Below the pieces are notes generated by a model. That model had not been told where the DNA came from, ran no database searches, and saw only the letters and a list, made by a program, of their open reading frames with translations. 34,108 bases of DNA from Anaerolineaceae bacterium (GTDB taxonomy: Bacteria; Chloroflexota; Anaerolineae; Anaerolineales; Villigracilaceae), in contig VFKQ01000264.1 in assembly GCA_009885445.1 (NCBI GenBank), positions 1 through 34,108 on the forward strand, in the 5' to 3' direction. The stretch's first letter is position 1; each line of letters opens with the position of its first letter. Below are positions 25,191-34,108 of the stretch, piece after piece. Made by a program: the position numbers and the translations under genes.

Positions 25191-25427
25191 ATGGTTTGGG
25201 TTGTAGACGTGAAGTACATAAAAGATTATCAAATCTGGCTTCGCTTCAACGACGCCACCGAAAAGGTTATTGATTTCAAAGAGAAAATACTCTCTGAAAA
25301 ACGGCCCATCTTCACACCGCTCAAGGATATTGAATACTTTAAAATGGTTTCTCTAAATCGCGAAAGCGACACTATCCAGTGGCCCAACGGCGTAGACATT
25401 GCCCCCGAAACGCTGTACAGTTTTTAG
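25191..25427 (+). CDS. DUF2442 domain-containing protein
   Basis: VVDVKYIKDYQIWLRFNDATEKVIDF...DTIQWPNGVDIAPETLY; 8 nt after the DUF4160 gene with GGAGG before ATG. Confidence 0.9.
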   Translation: MVWVVDVKYIKDYQIWLRFNDATEKVIDFKEKILSEKRPIFTPLKDIEYFKMVSLNRESDTIQWPNGVDIAPETLYSF

Positions 25428-25506
25428 ATTATCAAGTTTCCGGGCAGTCCCGCGCGCACAATCTCCAGTCTCTGGTCACTAATCTCTAATCACTATTCTC
25501 TATTCT

Positions 25507-26691
25507 CTATTCTCTATTCTTTTCTCTCCCCTCCCCCAACCCCTCATACACCCGCACCAACTTCTTCTGCGCCTCGTGCCAGGTGAACTTCGTCAGCGCG
25601 CGCGCGGATGCAGACTCAGCCAACTTTTGCGACAACTCAAAATCATTCAGCAAGGCCAGCGTCTGCCGCGCCAGGTCGTCGGGGTCGGACGGCGAGAAGA
25701 GCAGGCCGTCCACGTCTTCGCGCACCAACTCGCGCACGATGGGCATATTCGACGCCAGCAATGGCCGTCCCGCCGCCATGTATTCGAGCACCTTAATCGG
25801 GCAGGCGCCCTGCGTCACATTGCGGTCGTTCAGTCCCAGCGGCGCCACGCAGAGGTCCGAGGATGCAATCAGCGCGGGCACTTCGTGATGCGCCACCGCC
25901 GGCTCGATGCTGACGTGTTCCTCGAGTCCCAATTTGCGAATCTGCTTCGCCAATATTTTTCGCTGACGTGACCGTCCGCGCCCCACAATTTGGAGGTGTA
26001 TCGGTTGCTGTGCGAGAATCTTCGGCATCGCTTTGATGACGACGTCCAGTCCCTGCCAATCGGCCAGCGTGCCGAGGTACAACAGGACGGGCACGCGCCC
26101 CGTCCGCGCTGGTAGCGGGCTGGGCGAAAAATCTGAGGGGCTGACTCCGTTCGGGATGACGGTCACCCGCTCACGGCGGACGCCGAGCGAGGCCAGGTAG
26201 TCGCGAGTCACCCGCGAGGGACAGATGATTCCGTCGGCGCTGTGCAGAGTCGCCAATTCCTGTTCTTTTATTTTTGCAATCAGCTCGTGTTCGGTTTCGG
26301 GGTAATGATATTTCAGCTCCACCGAGGCGAGGCCGTTGACCTCAAACAGAGTCTTGTATCCATATTTTTTTTTGTTCTGCACAATGTGCAGGCCGTCCCA
26401 GATATTTCGAAAGTGGACAACGTCATATTTTTCGTTGAGCGCCAGATGCGCGGCCACCGCCTGGCCGAAATGAATCGCCCGCGACAAAAAGTTTTGCGAC
26501 AAATCCTGCGCGATGCGCGTCACCTGCGCGCCTTCGAGCATCTCCTCTGCGGGATGCACTCCGTCGTTCGGCGTGAACAAGTGGACGGTATAATTGGCGG
26601 CGACCAGCCCGCGCAGATTGTGCAAAATATGTGTCGAGGCCCCCTTCGGGCTGGGCACAATGTCGAAGGCAGTGTAGAGGACTCTTTTCAT
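25507..26691 (-). CDS. glycosyltransferase family 4 protein
   Basis: MKRVLYTAFDIVPSPKGASTHILHNLRGL, VIPNGVSPSDFSP, CPIKVLEYMAAGRPLLAS; start moved to 26691. Confidence 0.92.
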   Translation of the reverse strand: MKRVLYTAFDIVPSPKGASTHILHNLRGLVAANYTVHLFTPNDGVHPAEEMLEGAQVTRIAQDLSQNFLSRAIHFGQAVAAHLALNEKYDVVHFRNIWDGLHIVQNKKKYGYKTLFEVNGLASVELKYHYPETEHELIAKIKEQELATLHSADGIICPSRVTRDYLASLGVRRERVTVIPNGVSPSDFSPSPLPARTGRVPVLLYLGTLADWQGLDVVIKAMPKILAQQPIHLQIVGRGRSRQRKILAKQIRKLGLEEHVSIEPAVAHHEVPALIASSDLCVAPLGLNDRNVTQGACPIKVLEYMAAGRPLLASNMPIVRELVREDVDGLLFSPSDPDDLARQTLALLNDFELSQKLAESASARALTKFTWHEAQKKLVRVYEGLGEGREKNRE

Positions 26692-26731
26692 AGCGAAGAT
26701 TATAAACTGAACACAAAGAAACCCAGCGAAC

Positions 26732-26840
26732 TTTTTCACCGCGAAGCGGAGGAAGAACACGAAGGCAAATTAATGTCGCGAAGGACACCCTTCGCGTAAC
26801 TCGAAAAAACTTCGCGCCCTTCGCGGTCTTCGCGGTGAAG
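26732..26840. repeat. dispersed repeat with TTTTCACCGCGAAG / CTTCGCGGTGAAG termini
   Basis: Inverted ends and internal CTTCGCG motifs; related shorter form at 3257-3300. Confidence 0.7.
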
Positions 26841-26864
26841 ATTTAGAAATGAACAAGGCATCCG

Positions 26865-27983
26865 ATGGCAAACAAAGGCTTCTTCATTATTACCGACATC
26901 TCCGGCTACACAGAATATCTCACCGGCTCCGAGCTGGACCACGCCAACGAGATTCTGCAAAGCCTGTTCGACGCGCAACTGAAAGCGGTGAAGCATCCCT
27001 TCATTCTTTCAGGCTTTCGCGGCGATGCCATTTTCATGTACGTGCCTGAAACCAATTTCGTGCAGGCGCAAAGCATGCTCGAAGCAATCGAAAATTTCTA
27101 CATCATCTTCGCTGACGTTTTGCAACAGATGCAATACAACACCACCTGCAAATGCCGCGCCTGCAAGAACATGAGCCTGCTCGATTTAAAACTCTGCGTC
27201 CATTACGGCGAATATCTGATTCAAAAACTGGCCGACCGCGAAGAACTGCTCGGCGCAGATGTGATCGTGCCGCACCGCATGTTGAAAAATCACGTCATCG
27301 AAAAAACCGGCATCCAGGCCTACGCGCTGTTTAGCGAGATCGCCGCTGAAAAATTATCGCTGACCGAATATTGCGAGTCGCAGTTCGTGCGACATTCCGA
27401 AACCTACGAACATCTCGGCGAAGTAAAAATGTGCGTGCTCGACTTGCGCACCGCGCTCGAACGCGAACGCAACAAACGCAGATTCTTCGTCCGCCGTGAA
27501 GACGCCTGGATTCAATGGGAAGGTGACCTGCCCTATCCGCCCGCGCTGATCTGGGAGTTCCTGACCAACCCCGAACTCGAAGCGGGCTTCTTGCAATACG
27601 ATAATGTCGTCCGCGAAGATTTTCTCGGCGGCCGCGTGCGCGAAGATGCCGTCTTACACTGCGCACATGGCGACCTGCATGTGGTCAACAAAATTATCGA
27701 TTGGAAACCGTTTGAATATTACAGCATGGACGCGAACGTCAACAGCATGATCTTTTACAAGCAGACCCGTCAGTTAATTCCGATCGAGAACGGCACACAC
27801 GTTCAAACTTTCCTCGGCCAGCCGCGCGATGCCGTCCCCGACGAAACACGTTTGTACGTCGAGTCCGAAATCCAGCGAGCCTGGGCAAATCTCGGCCCCT
27901 TCATTGAAAAAACCATCGCCGAGGGCAAGGTCACTTTTAAATACGATGCCATTGACGCCGTGCCAAAGTCCGCGCACAATTAG
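26865..27983 (+). CDS. DUF2652 (class III cyclase-like) + SRPBCC domain protein
   Basis: FFIITDISGYTEYLTGSELDHANEIL and FRGDAIFMY are cyclase-like; C-terminal IQWEGDLPYPPALIWEFLTNPEL is SRPBCC-like. Confidence 0.8.
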   Translation: MANKGFFIITDISGYTEYLTGSELDHANEILQSLFDAQLKAVKHPFILSGFRGDAIFMYVPETNFVQAQSMLEAIENFYIIFADVLQQMQYNTTCKCRACKNMSLLDLKLCVHYGEYLIQKLADREELLGADVIVPHRMLKNHVIEKTGIQAYALFSEIAAEKLSLTEYCESQFVRHSETYEHLGEVKMCVLDLRTALERERNKRRFFVRREDAWIQWEGDLPYPPALIWEFLTNPELEAGFLQYDNVVREDFLGGRVREDAVLHCAHGDLHVVNKIIDWKPFEYYSMDANVNSMIFYKQTRQLIPIENGTHVQTFLGQPRDAVPDETRLYVESEIQRAWANLGPFIEKTIAEGKVTFKYDAIDAVPKSAHN

Positions 27984-28001
27984 CCGCCGGAGAACCAGCC
28001 C

Positions 28002-29057
28002 ATGAATTCTCAAGATGTTATTTTCTACGCCATTTTCTTTGTTGGTTTTTGCATCTTTCCAATCGTGCTGATATTTTTTGTTTTCCGCGCCTTTCGACGC
28101 GCGCAGACTCCAACGGCGGCGAATAAATCCGTTTCGGTTCAGACCAAGCCTGTAGCGGGCTCGCCCGTTAAGGGCGCGGTCAGCCCCGTCAGCGTGTCGC
28201 CACAAATCGTTGCGGGAGCGGGGTCCGCCGTTACGCCCATCTATCTAAATTTCAGCAACAAGCCTGCCGCGATTATTCAAAGCATGAACGCGCTGACGGC
28301 GCAAGCCAAAGCGGGCAACACCGCGCGCACACGCTGGAGCCGCGGACCGCGCATTTTGTTCTGGCTCGGCTTGGGACTGATTCTATTTGAAGGCCTGATG
28401 TTTCTGCTCGGGTACACGCCCTCGTGCGCTTTCGTCACTGGCGGAATTGTGTTGTGGGTCATTGCGCTTTTCTTTGGGAGCAGATTACGCCGCGCGCAAG
28501 TGCAGGCCTTCCCCAAAGAATTTGGCGAGTTCGAAGATATCGTGCACACCCTGCGCGATGACCTGCGCCCCGACAGCGGCTTCCTCGGCAATTTAGATTT
28601 AACCGGCGCGCGCCAAGCGACGAAAGTTGCGCGCGAAGCAAAAGACACGGCCAATCGCACCACGCAATATTTCCGCGACCAGTGGTTGAACTTAAAAGCA
28701 AAACTCTACGACGGAAATGTTTTGCGCGTTTCGGCCATTCAAAGAATCAAAGAGCGCAAGGGCTATTACGGGCGCGGACGAGTCAGCGGCAAATCCAAAT
28801 GGAAGCCCGCAAAATTCAAAGGCTCATATCAGGAATTGAAAGTGCGCATCGTGGTTAATCCCGACGTATACAAGATTGTGCCCAGCAAAGAAATGGCGCA
28901 CGGCAAAAAGTTCGGCGAGTACACCATTGAAAGTGTGGATAGCGCAGACGGCATCATCACCGTCCTGGCGAATAGCGGCAACGAAAACATTGCCTCCGAA
29001 AGTATTTTGAGCGTGCTCAAGTCTGCTTATGGCATGTTGCAATTGAAGAAGGCATGA
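28002..29057 (+). CDS. hypothetical multi-TM membrane protein
   Basis: 351 aa; N-terminal TM, central TM pair, long soluble C-terminus; 19 nt after the upstream gene. Confidence 0.7.
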   Translation: MNSQDVIFYAIFFVGFCIFPIVLIFFVFRAFRRAQTPTAANKSVSVQTKPVAGSPVKGAVSPVSVSPQIVAGAGSAVTPIYLNFSNKPAAIIQSMNALTAQAKAGNTARTRWSRGPRILFWLGLGLILFEGLMFLLGYTPSCAFVTGGIVLWVIALFFGSRLRRAQVQAFPKEFGEFEDIVHTLRDDLRPDSGFLGNLDLTGARQATKVAREAKDTANRTTQYFRDQWLNLKAKLYDGNVLRVSAIQRIKERKGYYGRGRVSGKSKWKPAKFKGSYQELKVRIVVNPDVYKIVPSKEMAHGKKFGEYTIESVDSADGIITVLANSGNENIASESILSVLKSAYGMLQLKKA

Positions 29058-29086
29058 TTATGGAGTCGGCCCGCTCGCTGGCCGAC

Positions 29087-29108
29087 ATGCGGGAGCAAGC
29101 TCCCGCAT
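29087..29108. repeat. 22-bp palindrome ATGCGGGAGCAAGCTCCCGCAT
   Basis: Perfect arms with AA centre, between two plus-strand genes. Confidence 0.85.
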
Positions 29109-29140
29109 TCCAAAACAAAGCATCACGAAAGGTTACATCA

Positions 29141-30691
29141 ATGAAACTCCGTTCAATCACCACCATCCTCCTGGCCGTCATCATGATTGCGCTCGTCATG
29201 GGCGTCTCGTATTTTTTTGCCAGCAATGGCTCCGCCGCCGCCGAGAAGTATTCGAGCGAATCGTTGTGGAGTCAATCTTACTCCGCCGCCGAAAGCATGA
29301 AGATCATCGACGTCACCGGCGACGGCACCGCAGACCTGTTCATTCAGAACTCCACCAACGTCAGCGTGTATGACGGACTCGGAAATGAGCAGGCCAGCAT
29401 TGGCATCGGCTCCGGCAAGACCACCCTCGGCGACGTGAACGCCGACGGCGTGGAAGACATCATCGTCTACGATTCATCGAACCCCAATGTAAATATCATT
29501 AGCCGCGGAACGACCACGCAGGAATTTTACGTTCCCGGGCTGGGCACGCCCTCGCGCAATGCGCTGATGAAATTTGTGTCTGGGCCCCAAATCATTCTCG
29601 GCGACACCAGCGGCAATTTAATCAGCGTCAACCCTGACGGGATTATTTTATGGCAGAATTCTGTCGGCTCCGAAGAATTCCGCGGCATGGACGACGCCCG
29701 CGTAAACGGAAAAATTTATCTGGCCGTGGCCTCGCATAGCGGCAATCTGGCAGTCTTAGGCGCGGACGGCACGGCGCTGTGGACTGCCGTCACTGAACAG
29801 TTGCGCCGCATGCGCGCCTACGACCTCTTCGGCGACGGCACGAGCGAAATCCTTTCGGGCGGCGAATATGGCGAGTTTGTCATCTGGAACGCGGCGACTG
29901 GCGAGCGCATATTTACCAAGTCACTCGGGCAGGCCATCTCTGAAATCCGCAGTGCCGAAATCAACGGCGACCCCGCCTCCATCGAGATTATCGTCGGCGG
30001 CAAAGACGGCGGCGTGTGGGCCTTCGACGCCAGCGGAAATGAACTGTGGTCACGTTCGGTAGCGGACAAGGTCACCGAGATCGTCGGCGTGGACTTTGAC
30101 GACGACGGCGCGCAGGAAATTGTCATCGGCGACGAGACCGGCGCGGTGAATGTTTTCTCGTCCGCAGGCGCACGCTCGAAGTTGACAGACCTAGGAAACG
30201 AGATCACCAGGATAGATGAAGGCCGGCTCAACGGTGAGCGCGTGCTGGCTGTCTCCAGCCTGTCTGAGTTGCAGGTACACAAGGTCATCTACAGCGCCCT
30301 GCCGGGTTTTGAAAACACGCCTCTGCTCGTCGGTTTAATTGTCAGCCTCGCCATTTTGGGCGTCGCCTGGGTCCTGGCTACCCTGCCGCCCAAACCGCAA
30401 ATGAAAGTTTCGATTCAAGACAAGAGTCGCGAAAGCCTCGAAGCCGAGCGGCGCATGTTGAAAGAATCCATCGCCGACGTGGAACGCCTGCGCAAAGCCG
30501 GCGAAGTCACTGGCGGCGCGTATCTGGCGCGCCTCAAACAACTGCGCGGCGACCTCGCCGAAAACGAAACCGCCTTCAAAACGCAGGGCTTCCCCATCAA
30601 AGTGGAAACCTTCGCCTGCCCCAACTGCGGCGGCACCCTCGAACTCGGCATGGACAAATGCGAGTACTGTGGGCATGTGATTTTGACATAA
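29141..30691 (+). CDS. membrane-anchored beta-propeller (FG-GAP/PQQ-like) protein with C-terminal zinc ribbon
   Basis: Start MKLRSITTILL at 29141; repeats such as DVTGDGTADLFI, DVNADGVEDIIVYD, DFDDDGAQEIVIGD; TM; CPNCGGTLELGMDKCEYCGH. Confidence 0.82.
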   Translation: MKLRSITTILLAVIMIALVMGVSYFFASNGSAAAEKYSSESLWSQSYSAAESMKIIDVTGDGTADLFIQNSTNVSVYDGLGNEQASIGIGSGKTTLGDVNADGVEDIIVYDSSNPNVNIISRGTTTQEFYVPGLGTPSRNALMKFVSGPQIILGDTSGNLISVNPDGIILWQNSVGSEEFRGMDDARVNGKIYLAVASHSGNLAVLGADGTALWTAVTEQLRRMRAYDLFGDGTSEILSGGEYGEFVIWNAATGERIFTKSLGQAISEIRSAEINGDPASIEIIVGGKDGGVWAFDASGNELWSRSVADKVTEIVGVDFDDDGAQEIVIGDETGAVNVFSSAGARSKLTDLGNEITRIDEGRLNGERVLAVSSLSELQVHKVIYSALPGFENTPLLVGLIVSLAILGVAWVLATLPPKPQMKVSIQDKSRESLEAERRMLKESIADVERLRKAGEVTGGAYLARLKQLRGDLAENETAFKTQGFPIKVETFACPNCGGTLELGMDKCEYCGHVILT

Positions 30692-30711
30692 CCGCCGAAT
30701 CAATCACATCA

Positions 30712-30740
30712 GTAGGGACGCAGCAATGCTGCGTCCCTAC
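30712..30740. repeat. palindromic repeat R1 GTAGGGACGCAGCAATGCTGCGTCCCTAC
   Basis: 29-bp hairpin followed by TTTTTAT. Confidence 0.9.
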
Positions 30741-30868
30741 TTTTTATCAACAACGCATCAACGCGGACCGTGAAGCGGGCTTGCCCAAACGATGCTTGAT
30801 TCTCCACCCAAACCCACATGCTATAATCACGGCGTTTTGCAAACCAAAGCGCGACATCGGAGGATTTT

Positions 30869-32347
30869 TTGGAACCCCTTAACTTTATCAACGGCCAATG
30901 GCAAAAAGGCCACAGCGGACAATCTTTTGACACGCTCAACCCCGCAAACGAGTCTATCATCGCCAGCATCGTCGCCGCAGACGTGACGGATGTGGAGGCC
31001 GCTGTCCAAGCCGCCAAAGATGCCTTCAACCCCTGGCGGCTGACCCCCGCTCCTCTGCGCGGTGAATTGCTTTTTCGTGTGGCTGAAATTTTGCGCGAGC
31101 GCAAAGAAGAACTCGCACAACTTTTAACTAAAGACATGGGCAAGGTCATCGCCGAGGCGCGCGGAGATGTGCAAGAGGCGATTGACATGGCCTACTTCAT
31201 GGGCGGCGAAGGACGTCGTCTGCTCGGTTACACTGCGCCTGTGGAGATGCACAATAAATTCGGCATGGCCGTGCGCGACCCATCCGGCGTCGTCGGCATC
31301 ATCACGCCGTGGAATTTTCCCATCGCTGTGCCCTCGTGGAAAATTTTCCCCGCGCTCGTGGCGGGCAACACCCTCGTCTGGAAGCCCTCGCCAGAGACGC
31401 CCGCGATTTCTGCGGCCTTTGTTAAAGTGTTTGAAGATGCGGGCATTCCGAAAGGCGTATTCAATTTGATTCTCGCCCCGGGTGCGGACGTGGGCCGCGC
31501 ACTCGTCTCGCACCCCGATGTGCGCGTGATTTCGTTCACTGGCTCCACCGCCACGGGACGCGCCATTGCTCAAGATGCCGCGCGACTCAATAAAAAAGTC
31601 TCGCTCGAAATGGGCGGCAAAAATGCCATCATCGTCATGGAAGATGCGAATCTCGAACTCGTCAGCGACGCGACGCTTTGGTCCGCCTTCGGCACAAGCG
31701 GACAGCGTTGCACGGCCGCGAGTCGCTTAATTGTGCAAAAAGGCGTGGCGGGCAAGTTGAAAGAATCTTTGCTGGCGCGCACCAAGCAACTTAAACTCGG
31801 TGACGGACTCAACGCCAAGACAGACGTTGGGCCGGTGATCAACAAAGTGGCACAAGAGCGCATCCACGGATTCGTGCAGGCTGGCAAGAAAGAGGGCGCT
31901 CGAGCCCTCGTCGGCGCGGAGATGACCGCCGTAGACGGCAAAGGATTCTTCTACGAGCCGACTCTCTTCGACGGCGTCCTCCCAGGGTCCATGCTCGAGC
32001 GTGATGAAATTTTCGGGCCGGTGCTTTCGATCATCGAGTTCAACACGCTCGAAGAGGCGATTGAAATTAATAATCATTCGCAGTACGGACTCTCCACTTC
32101 GATCTTCACCCAAGATGTGAACCGCGCCTTCACCGCCATGCGCGACATCGCCAGCGGACTGGTCTACATCAACCACGGCACCACCGGCGCGGAGATTCAA
32201 TTTCCATTCGGCGGCGTGCGCGGCACGGGCAATGGCCATCGCGAGGCCGGTCAGGCCGCGCTCGAAGTGTTCACCGAGTGGAAATCCATTTATGTGGATT
32301 ACTCCGGCAAGCTCCAGCGCGCGCAGATCGATAATCGCGAGGAATAA
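30869..32347 (+). CDS. NAD(P)-dependent aldehyde dehydrogenase family protein
   Basis: [64 protein letters not shown] start after GGAGGA. Confidence 0.93.
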   Translation: MEPLNFINGQWQKGHSGQSFDTLNPANESIIASIVAADVTDVEAAVQAAKDAFNPWRLTPAPLRGELLFRVAEILRERKEELAQLLTKDMGKVIAEARGDVQEAIDMAYFMGGEGRRLLGYTAPVEMHNKFGMAVRDPSGVVGIITPWNFPIAVPSWKIFPALVAGNTLVWKPSPETPAISAAFVKVFEDAGIPKGVFNLILAPGADVGRALVSHPDVRVISFTGSTATGRAIAQDAARLNKKVSLEMGGKNAIIVMEDANLELVSDATLWSAFGTSGQRCTAASRLIVQKGVAGKLKESLLARTKQLKLGDGLNAKTDVGPVINKVAQERIHGFVQAGKKEGARALVGAEMTAVDGKGFFYEPTLFDGVLPGSMLERDEIFGPVLSIIEFNTLEEAIEINNHSQYGLSTSIFTQDVNRAFTAMRDIASGLVYINHGTTGAEIQFPFGGVRGTGNGHREAGQAALEVFTEWKSIYVDYSGKLQRAQIDNREE

Positions 32348-32353
32348 TCTTTT

Positions 32354-32386
32354 CCGTAGGGGCGCAGCAATGCTGCGCCCCTACGG
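32354..32386. repeat. palindromic repeat R2 CCGTAGGGGCGCAGCAATGCTGCGCCCCTACGG
   Basis: 33-bp hairpin just after the aldehyde dehydrogenase stop. Confidence 0.9.
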
Positions 32387-32404
32387 TTGGTCATCCAAAA
32401 TCTC

Positions 32405-32716
32405 ATGACGAAAAAGAATTTTTATCTCCTGTGCGCAATTCTCGGCTTCATCATCCCCTGGAGCGTTGTAATTTCCGGCATCACAACGCAGGCGCCGCTC
32501 ACGCACATGTTCCGCATTCTCTTTGCCAACACCTATAGCGGCGCGTTCACGGCAGACTTGATGTTTTCGCTTTTCGTCTTTTGGGTGTTTGTGTTTAACG
32601 AGACGCGCAGGCTGGGCATGAAAAACGCATGGACCTACATGCTCTCCTCTGCCTTCCTCGGCCTCGCGTTCACATTTCCACTGTTCCTATTTTTCCGCGA
32701 ACGGGAAATAAAGTAG
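32405..32716 (+). CDS. DUF2834 domain-containing membrane protein
   Basis: YLLCAILGFIIPWSVV...FTADLMFSLFVFWVFVFNETRRLGMKNAWTYM. Confidence 0.8.
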   Translation: MTKKNFYLLCAILGFIIPWSVVISGITTQAPLTHMFRILFANTYSGAFTADLMFSLFVFWVFVFNETRRLGMKNAWTYMLSSAFLGLAFTFPLFLFFREREIK

Positions 32717-32741
32717 GGGCGCAGCAATGCTGCGCCCCTAC
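32713..32741. repeat. palindromic repeat R3 GTAGGGGCGCAGCAATGCTGCGCCCCTAC
   Basis: Same sequence as the R2 core; overlaps the DUF2834 stop codon. Confidence 0.9.
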
Positions 32742-32750
32742 CACGATGCC

Positions 32751-32954
32751 ATGTCTCTCCACTGGGAAGCCACCTTCGCCATCGCCATGGAACTGCGCCG
32801 CCAACACGCGGACGTGGACATCGAGGCCGTGTCGCTAAAACAAATTCTGGATTGGACTCTCGCGCTCCCTGAATTCGACGACGATCCAGCGCTAGTGAAC
32901 GATGATATTTTGTACGCGATCTATCAGGATTGGTTTGAAGAAAATTTACAATAA
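32751..32954 (+). CDS. iscX: IscX family Fe-S assembly protein
   Basis: LHWEATFAIAMELRRQHADVDIEAVSLKQILDWTLALPEFDDDPALVNDDILYAIYQDWFEE. Confidence 0.85.
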   Translation: MSLHWEATFAIAMELRRQHADVDIEAVSLKQILDWTLALPEFDDDPALVNDDILYAIYQDWFEENLQ

Positions 32955-32959
32955 ATGGA

Positions 32960-32990
32960 TGTAGGGGCACGGCGTCGCCGTGCCCCTACA
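32960..32990. repeat. palindromic repeat R4 TGTAGGGGCACGGCGTCGCCGTGCCCCTACA
   Basis: Same outer arms as R1-R3, different but self-complementary core. Confidence 0.9.
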
Positions 32991-33015
32991 AATCAGAAAA
33001 AAAATTGGAAACCAA

Positions 33016-34095
33016 ATGACAAACAATATCACGCAAGAAAATATTCTCGCCGCGCTGAGCAAGGTGCAGGAACCCGATTTACATCAAGACCTGGTCACGC
33101 TCAACATGGTGCGCGACATTGAGATCGCGGACGGCAACGTGTCGTTTATGATCATGCTGACGACTCCGGCGTGCCCGTTTCGGGCGCGGATCGAGCGCGA
33201 GGCCAAAGAGGCGGTGATGACCATTGCTGGCGTCAAATCCGTCGAAGTGAAAATGGACTCGGACGTGCCCAATGACGGGCGCGCGCGCGGTCTCGTCAAC
33301 ATGCCGATTCGCAACGCCATCGCGGTCGGGTCGGGCAAGGGCGGCGTTGGAAAATCTACTGTCGCGGTTAATCTCGCCGTGTCGCTGGCGATGAGCGGCG
33401 CGCGCGTCGGCCTGATGGACGCCGACATTTACGGCCCCAACGTGCCGACGATGATGGGCATCGAAAAACTACCGCCGCCCGTTGGCAAAAAAATGATTCC
33501 GGCCGAGGCGCATGGCGTGAAAGTTATTTCGATGGGACTGTTGGTCAAGCCCGGCCAACCGCTGATCTGGCGCGGCCCGATGCTCAACTCCGCCATCCGT
33601 CAATTTTTGAGCGACGTCGAATGGGGCGAGCTGGATTATTTAATCGTCGACCTCCCGCCCGGAACGGGTGACGCTTCGTTGAGCCTCGCCCAGTCCCTGC
33701 CGTTGAGCGGCGCGGTCGTCGTCACTTTGCCGCAACTCGTCTCGCTCGAAGATGCCAGCCGCGGACTCGAAATGTTTCGCAAGTTGGAAGTGCCACTGCT
33801 CGGCGTCGTCGAAAATATGTCCTATCTCGAATTACCCGACGGCACGCGCATGGACATTTTCGGCAGCGGAGGCGGCGCTCGACTCGCGGCGGCGGCGGGT
33901 GTGCCCTACCTGGGCGGCGCGCCCATCGACCAGAACGTGCGCATCGGCGGCGACACGGGCCAGCCCATCGTCGTCTCGTTCCCCGATTCGCCCGTGGCCA
34001 AAGCCCTGACCGAGATCGCGCAAAAAATTGCTGCGCAGGTGAGCGTCAATGCGTTGAGTGGTGGCAAGCCGATGGAAATTAATATTGTTGGTTAG
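33016..34095 (+). CDS. apbC: Mrp/NBP35 family P-loop Fe-S carrier protein
   Basis: N-terminal MIP18-like domain, GSGKGGVGKSTVAVNLA, DADIYGPNVPTMMGI, DLPPGTGDASLSLAQ. Confidence 0.95.
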   Translation: MTNNITQENILAALSKVQEPDLHQDLVTLNMVRDIEIADGNVSFMIMLTTPACPFRARIEREAKEAVMTIAGVKSVEVKMDSDVPNDGRARGLVNMPIRNAIAVGSGKGGVGKSTVAVNLAVSLAMSGARVGLMDADIYGPNVPTMMGIEKLPPPVGKKMIPAEAHGVKVISMGLLVKPGQPLIWRGPMLNSAIRQFLSDVEWGELDYLIVDLPPGTGDASLSLAQSLPLSGAVVVTLPQLVSLEDASRGLEMFRKLEVPLLGVVENMSYLELPDGTRMDIFGSGGGARLAAAAGVPYLGGAPIDQNVRIGGDTGQPIVVSFPDSPVAKALTEIAQKIAAQVSVNALSGGKPMEINIVG

Positions 34096-34108
34096 GTGTT
34101 TAACGTAA

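Noticed and set aside
25485-25526. (CTCTATT)n as a phase-variation tract
   Set aside because: It falls at the last codons of the glycosyltransferase, so length changes would alter only the extreme C-terminus; better explained as part of a dispersed repeat.

Overview
This 34.1-kb window has gene content and repeat style that suggest a Chloroflexota/Anaerolineae-like chromosome (inference). Core blocks: a minus-strand DUF4129 / MoxR / DUF58 operon ending in a DUF2442 gene; glmS; a GldA/GldF/GldG-like ABC exporter with a DUF4340 gene; a primary sigma factor; and a minus-strand caa3 cytochrome c oxidase operon. That operon has a CoxB-cytochrome c fusion, an A2-type CoxA with the YSHPAVY motif, an apparent subunit IV-III fusion, SCO, a cupredoxin-like protein, SURF1, and a half-length CtaA fused to CtaB. 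Also present are a peroxiredoxin, a GT4 glycosyltransferase, a cyclase-like DUF2652-SRPBCC protein, a beta-propeller/zinc-ribbon membrane protein, an aldehyde dehydrogenase, DUF2834, IscX and Mrp/ApbC. The accessory part (about 20.95-25.5 kb) is the most interesting. It holds a minus-strand three-gene unit: an EACC1-like protein, a caspase-like protease with an EF-hand-like loop and long coiled coil, and a SHOCT-like glycine-zipper membrane protein. I propose this as a caspase-triggered membrane-effector conflict system (inference). It is flanked by direct copies of a modular hairpin array joined to Rhs remnants. Next to it lies a DUF4160-DUF2442 pair bracketed by an ~80-bp duplication of the glycosyltransferase 3' end. 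Several palindromic dispersed-repeat families are also visible, some with arm changes that preserve pairing. All family assignments come from reading motifs; no database searches were run.
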